Below, piece by piece: positions 1 through 8,699 of a stretch of 64,000 bases of DNA (position 1 is the stretch's first letter; each line of letters starts with the position of its first letter). A model generated the notes under the pieces. That model was not told where the DNA came from, made no database searches, and saw only the letters and a program-made list of their open reading frames with translations. The stretch is from Micropterus salmoides. Taxonomy: Eukaryota > Chordata > Actinopteri > Centrarchiformes > Centrarchidae. The translations under genes were made by a program, and so were the position numbers. The DNA is taken from positions 22,363,000 to 22,426,999 of the forward strand of contig NW_024040040.1 of the NCBI RefSeq assembly GCF_014851395.1, in the 5' to 3' direction.

Positions 1-275
1 TCCTTAAGCTTTATGTTAGTTTAATATTAGATCAGTTATTCAACTGTCATTATTTTATACTTTTTATCTAATGGTCTTAAACATGAGGCTTCAAGACTCA
101 AACTATTAGTATTATTATTTTAGGCCTTGGTAACATTTATATGCACTTTTTCTTAACACACAGCTATCAACTATTTTCAGCAATATTTACATGCACGTAC
201 GTCTTCTGACTCCTATCTCCTGCCGGCTTCTGACTTTATGTACATTACCTAGGCTTTCAGCTGAATAGTCTGATC

Positions 276-548
276 CACTTCCTCAACACAGACTTAATTT
301 ACACTGCCTAGGTTTATTTCCAAATTAATTAGCCTGATTCACTTCCTCGACACAGACTCAATTTACTCCGCCTAGGTTTATTTCCAAATTGGTGGACCTG
401 ATTCACTTCCTCAACACAGGCCCAATTTACACATAAATATAGCCTCTCAATTCACTTCCTCAACATGAGGGCTTAGACAGAAATGATTCACTTCCTCAAC
501 ACAAAATCTGTCTTTATAAATCGCTACTCAATTCACTTCCTCAACATG
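276..548. repeat. Six irregular copies of a CACTTCCTCAACA motif
   Basis: The core CACTTCCTC(A/G)ACA occurs at 276, 340, 404, 453, 489 and 534. The first three copies are 64 bases apart and share flanking text including CCTAGGTTTATTTCCAAATT; the later ones are spaced 49, 36 and 45. Read on the minus strand, each copy is an ETS-like GAGGAAGTG. It sits in the inferred leader of the element whose LTR lies at 1522-1990. Confidence 0.75.
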
Positions 549-774
549 AGCGCGTAACACTTGCTATAGTACATCCGCCCGTTCAGTCCGAACCTACCAT
601 CGAAGAGCCCCAACACTCAGTTGAAATCCTGCGATATAAGCTCGCGGTAGCCACGTGATGACTATTTTATTAGCCTATTTTTGCCCATGCAGCCCCGAGC
701 CAGTAAGTGGAGCGCCCCAGCACTCAGCTGTGACCCTACAACTCTCCGATCCGGCGGTATCCGCAAAAATGCTT

Positions 775-1026
775 AAATTCTTATCTCTTCATCAGCTCAT
801 TACGCCTATGCAGTCCTGTTCTGATTGGATCGAAGCTCCCCGACATTAAGTCGAAGCGTTGCAATTCTTAAAAAAACAGCGGTATTCACGATAATGGCTT
901 TTTAAATTCTTATCTCTTCATCAGCTCACCACGCCTATGCAGTCCTGTTCTGATTGGATCGAAGCTCCCCGACATTAAGTCGAAGCGCTGCGATTCTTAA
1001 AAACAGCGGTATTCACGATGATGGCT
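775..1026. repeat. Tandem duplication, about 125-129 bp unit
   Basis: The block beginning AAATTCTTATCTCTTCATCA at 775 recurs at 904 with few changes (for example TCATTACGCC versus TCACCACGCC). Both copies end near a GCGGTATTCACGAT motif. The small divergence indicates a fairly recent duplication. Confidence 0.85.
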
Positions 1027-1500
1027 GGAAAACACTTATTTTACTTACCCTTAAAAGCAAACAATTAAACACAAAAAGCGCATCTATTCTACTAGCATTA
1101 CACACTTTGACATAGACATATTCCGCACCATGGTTCACACACACACATGCAAATTTAGCTGCTATTGCATTTTGCCTGCATTTAGATTTGCACCGACTCT
1201 TACCCTCCAGCGTCTACTTTCTTTCTTTATTTAGTTTCAATTCACCATTAAAATCCAAATTTCGTCTTTTAGTAAAATATTTTATACTTAATTTACTGCT
1301 TTTTGCACTCAAAATTTATTCTAGGTTCAAGATTGAGGAGACTTTAAGATTCACACCTGGGCGGAAAATCCCGTATTCAGACACAGTTAAAATGCAGAAT
1401 TTTGGTTAAACAGGTATTCTGCTTACCTTTTCTATGTGGCCACGTGTCTCAGATACAGGCTGTCCGTCCCGGTCAGAAACTCTCGGCCTCTGGACTCAAT

Positions 1501-1519
1501 CTCCTGGCTGGCCTCGCCA
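1501..1519 (-). other. Primer binding site resembling the tRNA-Arg 3' end
   Basis: On the minus strand this reads TGGCGAGGCCAGCCAGGAG and starts two bases after the inferred LTR end (CA). The 3' end of vertebrate tRNA-Arg(ACG), as I recall it, is complementary to TGGCGAGCCAGCCAGGAG; the match here is complete except for one extra G. A TGG start just after an LTR is the expected arrangement for tRNA-primed reverse transcription. The tRNA comparison is from memory. Confidence 0.55.
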
Positions 1520-1521
1520 AT

Positions 1522-1990
1522 TGTCGGGTCGGAAATAAGGACCGGCCGGGCCAGTAAAAGACCTGGTCCCTACCCTAACCAACGTAATAAACTCAATAAA
1601 ATTACTCTATTAGATTTCTTCTTTAGTCAAAAGACGGCGTAGTCAAAAACTTCACTGGAGACGGTCAAGAGTCGGTGCAAAAGAGTTTATTCCAATAAAG
1701 GACCGATAAACCCGAGCAACATCCCTGCAGGTCTCAGGATGGAACCGAGTTGGTGGTCAGCGAACATCGCCTTATATTCACCTTAAGCTCCACCTTGTCC
1801 CTCCCTTCAGGTGGGCGTTACATCTTAACTCCTCCTTATCTCCTCCTTCTAGGTGGGCGTTACTCCTTAACTCCACCTATGGTGTTCGCTGACCATTCCT
1901 CCCCTTTGGTGGATTTCTTATCCTCTACTGCCATCTAGTGGCCTTTTTCTCGTACTGTTTTACCAAATTAACCCTTTCATTAATGTTACA
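1522..1990 (-). mobile_element. Putative LTR (5' LTR of a minus-strand element)
   Basis: Placed by the primer-site-like sequence next to it. On the plus strand it opens TGTCGGGTCGG at 1522; a plausible far end is TTACA at 1990, giving TG...CA termini and about 470 bp. On the minus strand it contains GGAATAAACTC, a candidate polyadenylation signal. The far boundary is the least certain point, because no second LTR is available for comparison and no target duplication can be tested. Confidence 0.4.
1754..1895. repeat. 13-bp perfect inverted repeat, 116-bp spacer
   Basis: TGGTCAGCGAACA at 1754-1766 is the exact reverse complement of TGTTCGCTGACCA at 1883-1895. The spacer holds two copies of AGGTGGGCGTTAC. 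It lies in the part of the putative LTR that would be U3, so it could be a promoter structure or the footprint of a small inserted element. Confidence 0.6.
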
Positions 1991-3282
1991 ATTTCCACTT
2001 TTTAACTGTTATTTCATGTAATTATTGTTACCTTTTATCTCTCTTTATATTTTTTACATTACTGGATTAGAAAATCCACCAATATGTTTCAACTTCAGTC
2101 CCACCGTATTTTTTAAAAGTTATACAGGCATAGTTTGACACCATTAAAACTTAAACACTTACAATCGTATTTTTTAAAAGAATTGATAAGGAATAACATA
2201 TTTCATACATGTATAACGTGATTCAATGAACAATTACATGATTTAGCAATGCCAACCATGAGAGTGCTTTGTCTCATACAAGTTAACTTTCAGCAGCGCA
2301 GAGCTTGGTTGCATGCAGTACCTAGCCGTACCAGTTGCCATAAATCACAACATGTCATGATCTCATTCTTGGCTTCAGTTCGCGATGATCTCAGCCCTGG
2401 CGTACGTGACTTTCTGCATGTGCCTTGCTTCTAATGAGTGGGTTACGGTTGGCTAGGTTTTGCCTGCGCGGCCTGAGCAGCTTCTCTGCTCATGTAGGCA
2501 CATTAAAAAGCACACGTTCACAGAGAATAAGAATAATATATGATAAACACACAGCGTATAAGAATAAAATATGAGTTTGAACACACTCATTAAACACTCA
2601 GTAGTTAAACACTCAGTAGTTAAACTTTACACTATAAAATAACACTTTAAATGATGACGATGTAGACCACCATTGCTCTAGTAATTAATGATAACAATTT
2701 AGGCTATAATGCTCCAAAATAATTCACAACAAGAGGAGGCATACCTCTCCAATGACTGACAGAATGTCATATTCTGCCTCTTTCTCTAGCCACATTCCTG
2801 CTTCCCCAAACCAAACCATTGCTATGCTTTACCTGTCCACTGGTCCATTTTGTCCTTTCATGGTCCCATGGTAAATGGACTGACTATACTTACGTAGCAT
2901 CTTTTCAGTCTTCCGACCACTCAAAGTGCTTTACGTCACATTCACCTCATTCACTCCTATTCATTCTGGGCGCTGGGGGACTGTCGCCTTGGTTCTCCCA
3001 CGTTCTCGCTCCCTGCAGCAGGGGGCTCCCCAGCACGGCTCTCTGCTGTTCTTCCTCGGGGTGTGGCTGTCCCTGGGGTCCTTTGCGCTTCGGGGGGTTT
3101 GCGGGGGTTCTTGCCTGCCCGTCGCTGGTGTCAGTGCGGCGCTGTTGTGGCGTCCCACTCTCACTAACAACTACATTCCGTGACAGGGTTATGCACAAAC
3201 ACACACACACCCACAGCTCAGTTCAGTGTCTGGGCTACAGATACGCTGTTTAACCGTAATGTGACCGGGATTACACCATCTG
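1991..3282. other. No gene recognised
   Basis: AT-rich to about 2,900, then a GC-rich patch (about 2,960-3,180) that is open on both strands but shows no domain I recognise, followed by a short CA run near 3,195. No splice structure or transposon termini seen. Confidence 0.4.
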
Positions 3283-3780
3283 TTAAGCCTTTACGTTAAC
3301 CACTCTCTGTGCAATCCCTGTCGGCCCGAACAGTCTGAAGGCCATCGATGGACTGTGGTCAGGAATATCCGACTGTAGCCAAGTCTCCGTGAAGCACATT
3401 AAACTACACTCATGGAACTCCCTCTGACTCCGGGCTAACGCTGTTAGCTCGTCCATCTTATTAGCCAGTGACCTAACGTTGCTCATGATGAGAGAGGGGA
3501 GACACGGCTTAAATCTCCTTCTCCTAAGTCTCTGTTGTCTGGACCCCTCTCTCTTCCCTCGCCGTTTCATTCCTCCTCTGCATCCTCTGTGTGCCCTCCT
3601 CCAGATCATAGTGAGGATGTCTGTGGGCCTGAGTGCCATGCCGGTCAGCTTCAGCACGATCAGCTGGTCCTGGGTGTAAACAAATCGGCCATTAAGATGC
3701 TGCGCAACGGTGCCGTCTCTCAACTAGCATGATTAGACAGAGTGTAGTTTACATTGCTTATAGTAAAAGAATCACACACG
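3283..3780 (-). pseudogene. Inverted LINE endonuclease N-terminus
   Basis: A minus-strand frame at 3283-3723 reads through the start of an AP-endonuclease-like domain of a non-LTR retrotransposon, with the landmarks SNVRSLANKMDEL and CSLMCFTETWL. These are the N-terminal strands of the endonuclease fold in Rex1/Babar- or Jockey-like fish LINEs. The continuation of the same protein (the LGLSDHC motif) appears next door on the plus strand, so this segment is inverted relative to the rest of the copy. The fragment has no RT domain and is dead. Confidence 0.7.
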
Positions 3781-4523
3781 TGAAATATAAAAATTAAGTT
3801 AAAAAGTTAGAAATAAGACGACGAACAACGGATTAACTGCAACAGGCTGACGCCTATCGCTCTATTCCCCGTGCAGCCTTGGGACTCTCTGATCACTGTC
3901 TGGTTCATCTTATGTGGACATACAGGCAGATACTGAAAACTGCTAAACCTGTTGTAAAGAGTGTGAAAAAATCGACCAACGATTTTGGATTTTGGATTTA
4001 CAGGCCTGCTTTGACTGTACTGACTGTAGTATTTTTCAGACTGCAGCCACTGACCTTGACAAACTGACACTGTGACATCTTACATCAGTTTTTGTGAGGA
4101 CATGTGTGTTCCGACTAAAACCTTCCGCACATACAACAATCAAAAACCCTGGTTCACAGTGAAACTCAGGCAGCTTCCAGGGAGCTGCTGATCCACTTTT
4201 ACAAAGCCATCATTCAGTCTGTCGTCTGCACGTCCATCACTGTATATACTGTATACCAAATCCACCTCTCTCAAGTACATAACACCTGCACATAATACTT
4301 ATTTATTCCGGCATCCTTTCCACTATGCTCCATCACACTGTGTACACGTATGCATGTATGTGTACCTGTATAGCTCATCCACATCTGACATGTACATAAT
4401 AATGATAATAATTTTACTCCTGCATCCTTTGCACTATTGTCTCAATCTGTCTATATTGTTTTTGTTTATAGTGTGTATATATGTGTTTTCTATACTGTAG
4501 CCTGTGTTTGATTTTATTATTGT
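3781..4523 (+). pseudogene. 5'-inverted, internally deleted LINE (3' part)
   Basis: From about 3,870 the plus strand reads LGLSDHCLVHL, the conserved SDH motif that closes the endonuclease domain, then the linker with stops. A large deletion removes the whole reverse transcriptase, and the sequence resumes with an ELLIHFYKAIIQSV-like stretch and the 3' UTR near 4,180. The UTR matches the better LINE copy at about 63,000-63,345 closely. The copy is interrupted at 4528 by an LTR element, and its last bases reappear at 7418-7482. Confidence 0.7.
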
Positions 4524-4528
4524 ATTAT

Positions 4529-4852
4529 TGTTATGAGTTGTGGTTTTTCCCTGTGAGTTTGAGTTTTTGCCATTTATTTCTGGTGTCCTTCTGTTTACCT
4601 GTTCTTCTCGTTTCCTTGTCCTTAGTGTTCATGTCTTGTCTGGTGTTTTCCCTGCTTATTTTGGATTTTGGATTCTGGTTTTCTCGTTTGGATTACTTTG
4701 TTTTGGACTCTGTCATCAGCCACTCAGTTTGTAAGTTTGCTCGCCTTTGTTTGTTTATTAAAACCCCTTGAACTGTACCTCCTTTGCCTTGCGTCCTGCA
4801 TTTGGGTCCTCCAACCAGCTCAACCCTGCCTCACCCACACCAAACCATGACA
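4529..4852 (+). repeat. 5' LTR (324 bp)
   Basis: Starts TGTTATGAGTTGTGG and ends ACCATGACA. Its first ~118 and last ~140 bases match the 3' LTR with only a handful of differences. The middle (about 4647-4706) does not align with the corresponding, much longer 3' LTR segment (about 7048-7266). Confidence 0.85.
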
Positions 4853-4869
4853 GAATGACCCGACCAATT

Positions 4870-6918
4870 ATGGACCCAGCAGACGCAAAAAAGGAGAGGG
4901 AGAAGTTCTTGGACATTTTGGCAGAACTATGGACAAACTGGCAGTTCGCGTCAAGCCGCAAATCCCGGCAAGCTGCCCTCGTTAAGGCCCACCAGGAGGT
5001 AGCCGCAAGGCCATGGCTGCGACGCCGGCTGCCTAGGTGGGCCAAGAATTTCGTGAACTCCAGCCCCCAGCCTGTTTCCTGGCTTGCTAGCGCTGCTAGC
5101 CGCCAGCCTGATCCAAAGTCCGCTAGCGCTGCTAGCCGCCAGCCTGATCCAAAGTCCGCTAGCGCTGCTAGCAGCCAGCCTGATCACCAGCTGATTCCTG
5201 TTCCTCATGCTCCGTCGGTGGTCCGACCGGCACCTGCTTCGCCGGTGGTCCGATCGACTTCTGGTCCCTCGTCGGTGGTCCGACCAACACCAGCTTCGTT
5301 GGTGGCCCAGCCGACTCCTGTTCCTCGTGCTCCGTCGGTGGTCCGACCGGCACCTGCTTCGCCGTTGGCCCAGCCGACTCCTGCTCCCTCGTTGGTGTTC
5401 CGACCAACACCAGCTTCGTTGGTGGCCCAGCCGACTCCTGTTCCTCGTGCTCCGTCGGTGGTCCGACCGGCACCTGCTTCGCCGGTGGCCCAGCCGACTC
5501 CTGTTCCCTCGTCGGTGGTCCAACCAACACCAGCTTCGTTGGTGGCCCAGCCGACTCCTGTTCCTCGTGCTCCGTCGGTGGTCCGACCGGCACCTGCTTC
5601 GCCGGTGGCCCAGCCGACTCCTGCTCCCTCGTCGGTGGTCCGATCGACTCCTGTTCCCTCGTCGGTGGCCCGACCGGCACCTGCTTCGCCGGTGGTACGA
5701 TCGACTCCTGTTCCCTCGTCGGTGGTCCGACCAGCACCAGCTCCGTTGGTGGCCCAGCCGGTTCCAGCTCCTCGTGTCCGGTCCATGGTCCCCAGCACCG
5801 CTGTCTCGCCCGTGGTCCTCAGCCCAGCAGTCTCGCCCGTGGTCCTCAGCCCAGCTGTCTCGCCCGTGGTCCTCAGCCCAGCAGTCTCGCCCGTGGTCTT
5901 CAGCCCAGCAGTTCAGTCCGTGGTCCTCAGCCGTGCTCTGCCACCGGAGATCCCGGGCTCCCTACGCCGGACCCCGGCCCGACCTTTGGAGAAGCCTCGC
6001 CTTCTTCGGCCTCTGGTGGGTCCCTTCCGTCATCTGCAACCCCTGCGGAGACCTTTGGAGAGATCTCGCCTTCGTCGCTGGTCTCTTGGAAGGTTTCGCC
6101 TTCATCGCCGGCCTCCTGCTCAGTCTCCGGAGCGATCTCTTCTTCGCTGCCGACCTCCAGGGAGGATTAGTTTCTGTCTCTGGCCCCCTGCCCGGCCTCC
6201 AGAGAGGTCTCGCCTTCGCCGCCAGCACCCTGCCCGGCCTCCAGAGAGGTCTCGCCTTCGCCGCCAGCACCCTGCCCGGCCTCCAGAGAGGTCTCGCCTT
6301 CGCCGCCGGCCTTCAGGGAGGATTCGCCACCTTTGGCGGCCCCCCGCTTGGCCTCCAGTGGGTTTCCAGCCTCTTTGTTGGCCTTCCTGCCATCCCCCTG
6401 AACTGTCCGGCCTCCAGCGCCGTACTCCGGGACGGCCACCTGAACTCTGTGGACCCTCTGGTCCTCCCGCCCAGTTGGGTCGTCCTCCCAGGCGACCTCC
6501 TGAACGTTGTTGCTTCCCTGTTCTGTCCGGCCTGTTGGGTCGTCCTCCGGGACGGCCTCCTGGACCCCCTGCCCTCCGGGATGACCCCCTGGGCTCTGTT
6601 GCCCACCTGGTCCGTTGGGTGATCCTCCAGGACGACCCCCTGAACTTTTGTTCCCCTCTGGCCGCCTCGGTCGGCCTCCTGGACTGCCTTGCCCTGCCTG
6701 TTTGGCCTCCCCCCTGTACTCTGGTCCCCTTCTGTCTGCTCCTTGGACTGTGGGTTTTTTGTTTTTTCTGGCCCTCCTCCTCTCCTCCCTCCGCCCACCC
6801 TGGTTTGGCTCTTGCCCTCCTCCGGTCCTCCCTCCGCCCACCCGGGGGCTGCATGGACACTTTGTTTTGGGACTGTTTTGTTCTTGCTTTGAAGGAACAT
6901 CTGGGATCCGTTCCTTGA
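4870..6918 (+). CDS. Proline/arginine-rich repetitive protein of the LTR element
   Basis: Open for 683 codons from an ATG 18 bases after the 5' LTR; an in-frame ATG lies at 4855 and the frame is open back into the LTR. The first ~65 residues (MDPADAKKEREKFLDIL...) are charged and non-repetitive and could be a gag remnant, though I recognise no domain. Residues after about 100 are a 40-residue repeat rich in SVVRP, PAPASP and VAQPTP, followed by an arginine/leucine/proline-rich tail with 42-bp repeats. The stop lies just inside the purine tract. Frames on both strands are open here because the repeat periods are multiples of three and the sequence is GC-rich, so openness alone is weak proof of translation. 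Function unknown. Confidence 0.5.
   Translation: MDPADAKKEREKFLDILAELWTNWQFASSRKSRQAALVKAHQEVAARPWLRRRLPRWAKNFVNSSPQPVSWLASAASRQPDPKSASAASRQPDPKSASAASSQPDHQLIPVPHAPSVVRPAPASPVVRSTSGPSSVVRPTPASLVAQPTPVPRAPSVVRPAPASPLAQPTPAPSLVFRPTPASLVAQPTPVPRAPSVVRPAPASPVAQPTPVPSSVVQPTPASLVAQPTPVPRAPSVVRPAPASPVAQPTPAPSSVVRSTPVPSSVARPAPASPVVRSTPVPSSVVRPAPAPLVAQPVPAPRVRSMVPSTAVSPVVLSPAVSPVVLSPAVSPVVLSPAVSPVVFSPAVQSVVLSRALPPEIPGSLRRTPARPLEKPRLLRPLVGPFRHLQPLRRPLERSRLRRWSLGRFRLHRRPPAQSPERSLLRCRPPGRISFCLWPPARPPERSRLRRQHPARPPERSRLRRQHPARPPERSRLRRRPSGRIRHLWRPPAWPPVGFQPLCWPSCHPPELSGLQRRTPGRPPELCGPSGPPAQLGRPPRRPPERCCFPVLSGLLGRPPGRPPGPPALRDDPLGSVAHLVRWVILQDDPLNFCSPLAASVGLLDCLALPVWPPPCTLVPFCLLLGLWVFCFFWPSSSPPSAHPGLALALLRSSLRPPGGCMDTLFWDCFVLALKEHLGSVP
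5200..5760. repeat. 120-bp minisatellite inside the proline-rich ORF
   Basis: The block CCTCGTGCTCCGTCGGTGG recurs at 120-base spacing (about 5,322, 5,442 and 5,562, with a diverged copy near 5,202), with partial units to about 5,760. 120 is divisible by three, so length changes keep the frame. Confidence 0.9.
6192..6320. repeat. 42-bp tandem repeat, three copies
   Basis: GGCCTCCAGAGAGGTCTCGC occurs at about 6,194, 6,236 and 6,278 at 42-base spacing, also frame-preserving. It is part of a longer GC-rich field of degenerate repeats. Confidence 0.85.
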
Positions 6919-6929
6919 GAGGGGGGTAC
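6916..6929 (+). other. Polypurine tract (plus-strand primer site)
   Basis: TGAGAGGGGGGTAC ends exactly where the 3' LTR begins (TGTCATG). A G-rich purine run at this position primes plus-strand DNA synthesis in LTR elements. The stop codon of the proline-rich frame overlaps it. Confidence 0.8.
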
Positions 6930-7412
6930 TGTCATGAGTTGTGGTTTTTCCCTGTGAGTTTGAATTTTTGCCATTTGTTTCTGGTGTCCTTCTGTTTACC
7001 TGTTCTTCTCATTTCCTTGTCCTTAGTGTTTATGTCTTGTCTGGTGTTCTAGCTCGTAGTCCTGTGTTGATTTGATTTTGGTTGGTAGTCTAGTTGTTAT
7101 ATTGTTTCTTAGTCACTGCCTTAACTCTTGTTCCTGCGTTTTAGTTCTTTGTCCTTGTTCCCAGTCCTGTACCTTAGTTCATGTTAAGTGTTCTCTTTGG
7201 TCTGTTTTGTGTTCAGTGACCTGTGTTCCCGTCTGTTCCCCTGGTTGTCACTCTGCCTGCATGTGGACTCTGTCTTCAGCCTCTCAGTTTGTAAGTGTGC
7301 TCGCCTTTGTTTGTTTATTAAAACCCCTTGAACTGTACCTCCTTTGCCTTGCGTCCTGCATTTGGGTCCTCCAACCAGCTCAACCCTGCCTCACCCACAC
7401 CAAACCGTGACA
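6930..7412 (+). repeat. 3' LTR (483 bp)
   Basis: Starts TGTCATGAGTTGTGG and ends ACCGTGACA, followed by the ATTAT duplication. It is 159 bases longer than the 5' LTR because its middle differs. The 3' part (TTGCCTTGCGTCCTGCATTT) resembles the corresponding part of the solo LTR at 11078-11757, suggesting related Gypsy families. Confidence 0.85.
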
Positions 7413-7417
7413 ATTAT

Positions 7418-7481
7418 TGTATAAGTAAGCACATCGTGAGCAATGTACAATCCTGAGTCACATTCCTCGTATGTGTACATA
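7418..7481 (+). pseudogene. Tail of the interrupted LINE
   Basis: Continues the LINE 3' UTR broken at 4528. The same text (TGTATAAGTAAG, then GTGAGCAATGTACAATCC) stands uninterrupted at about 63,283-63,325. It is cut at its TA (7480-7481) by the Tc1-like element that follows. Confidence 0.8.
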
Positions 7482-8339
7482 CAGTCCCCTCCAAAAGTAT
7501 TGGAAAGGTTCTGTCTATGGGAGAAAAGCAAGCCATTGTCAAGCTGAGAAAAGAAGGAAAATCGACCAGAGCCATTGGACAAACATTGGGCATAGCAAGC
7601 ACAACAATTTGGAGTGTCCTGAAAAAGAAATAAACTACTGGTGTACTGAGCAACAGACGTCAAACAGGTCAGCCAAGGAAAACAGTAGTTGATTACAGAA
7701 ATATTGAGAGAGCTGTGAAGAAAACCCCCAAAACATCAGTAAGTGACATCACCAACAATCTCCACAGTGCAGGGGTGAAGGTATCACAATCCACTGTTCG
7801 AAGAAGACTCAGAGAGCAGAAAGGTAGAGGCCACACCACAAGATGCAAACCACTCATCAGCAGTAAGAATTGGAAGGCCAGATTGAAATTTGCAAAGAAG
7901 TACAGAGTTGAGCCGCAGAAGTTCTGCAACACAATCTTATGGACTGATGAGACCAAGATTAATCTCTACCAAAGTGATGGAAAGGCCAAAGTGTGGAGAA
8001 AGAAAGGAACTGCTTATGATCCGAAGCATACAAGCTCATCTGTGAAGCATGGTGGAGGTAATGTCATGGCTCGGGCGTGCATGGCTGCTTCTGGAATAGG
8101 CTCATTAATATTTATTGATGATGTAACTGACGATGGTAGCAGCAGAATGAATTCAGAAGTGGACAGAAACATTTTGTCTGCCAAATTATGGAGAAATGCA
8201 CTGAAACTAAACTAGGAAGTTTATCATGCAGCAGGACAATGACCCAAAGCACAGTGACAACAAAACAAAGGACTTCATCAGGGGGAAAAAGTGGAAGGTT
8301 TTAGTCACCTGACCTTAACCCAATAAAGCATGCATTTCA
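7482..8339 (+). pseudogene. Tc1-like transposon, first part (dead transposase)
   Basis: Begins with the inverted-repeat start CAGTCCCCTCCAAAAG right after a TA target. Compared with the copy at 57,615, most of the 5' non-coding part is deleted. The transposase shows the helix-turn-helix start (GEKQAIVKLRKEGKSTRAIG), the RRRLRE region and the first catalytic aspartate in ILWTDETKINL. A stop follows the HTH region and a frameshift precedes the QQDNDPKH block. At the third catalytic position the motif reads PDLNPIKHAF: the expected glutamate is a lysine (codon AAG at about 8,326). The copy is split at 8339 by an L2 LINE and continues at 11945 and 12856. Confidence 0.85.
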
Positions 8340-8699
8340 ATTCAATTCAATTTTATTTATATAGCGCCAAATCACAACAACAGTTATCTCACAGCGCTTT
8401 TCATAAAAGAGCAGGTCTAGACCATACTCCATGCTATTTACAGAAGCCCAACAGTTCCAACCAAGAGCAAGCACTAGGCGACAGAGGCAAGGAAAACTTC
8501 CTTTTAAGAGGCAGAAACCTCGAGCAGAACCATGGCTCAGGGTGGGTGGCCATCTGCCTCGACCGGTTGGGGTGAAGGAGAGAGAGGGAGAGGGCAGGAG
8601 AGGAACAGAGAGAAAAAGAGAGGGGTGGAAGGAGAGAGAAAGGGGAGGGAGGCAGCCTACATAATATACGTTGCAGCAGAGGGTGTCGAGCAGGAACAC

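Larger units (their letters stand above)
1..1500 (-). mobile_element. Leader/internal start of an LTR retroelement (tentative)
   Basis: If the LTR and primer site described at 1501-1990 are right, the element runs on the minus strand and this stretch is its 5' leader. I see no gag-like reading frame on either strand, so it is either an unusually long non-coding leader or decayed. It contains two local repeat blocks (276-548 and 775-1026) and is otherwise AT-rich. The element would continue beyond the window edge, so its type (endogenous retrovirus or Gypsy) cannot be decided here. Confidence 0.3.
4529..7412 (+). mobile_element. Non-autonomous LTR retrotransposon with proline-rich ORF
   Basis: A complete LTR element: LTRs at 4529-4852 and 6930-7412, both with TG...CA ends; a purine tract (6916-6929) right before the 3' LTR; and a 5-bp target duplication ATTAT at 4524-4528 and 7413-7417. 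The target was the LINE 3' UTR. The 2.08-kb interior has no protease, RT, RNase H or integrase. It holds one long proline-rich frame instead, so mobilisation must have come from a helper, probably a Gypsy element given the 5-bp duplication and LTR style. No TGG-type primer site follows the 5' LTR directly, so self-priming or an unusual primer is possible. Confidence 0.85.

Noticed and set aside
2950..3215. GC-rich block open on both strands as a gene exon
   Set aside because: No domain, no splice context and different frames equally open; likely compositional or an unrecognised repeat.
4951..6974. Long antisense and alternative frames across the proline-rich ORF
   Set aside because: GC-rich repeats with periods divisible by three leave several frames open at once. 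Only the frame linked to the element's layout (ATG after LTR, stop at the purine tract) was kept.
4524..7417. An 8-bp duplication TTATTGTA and hAT identity for this insertion
   Set aside because: The boundaries are better explained by TG...CA LTRs with an ATTAT duplication and a purine tract.
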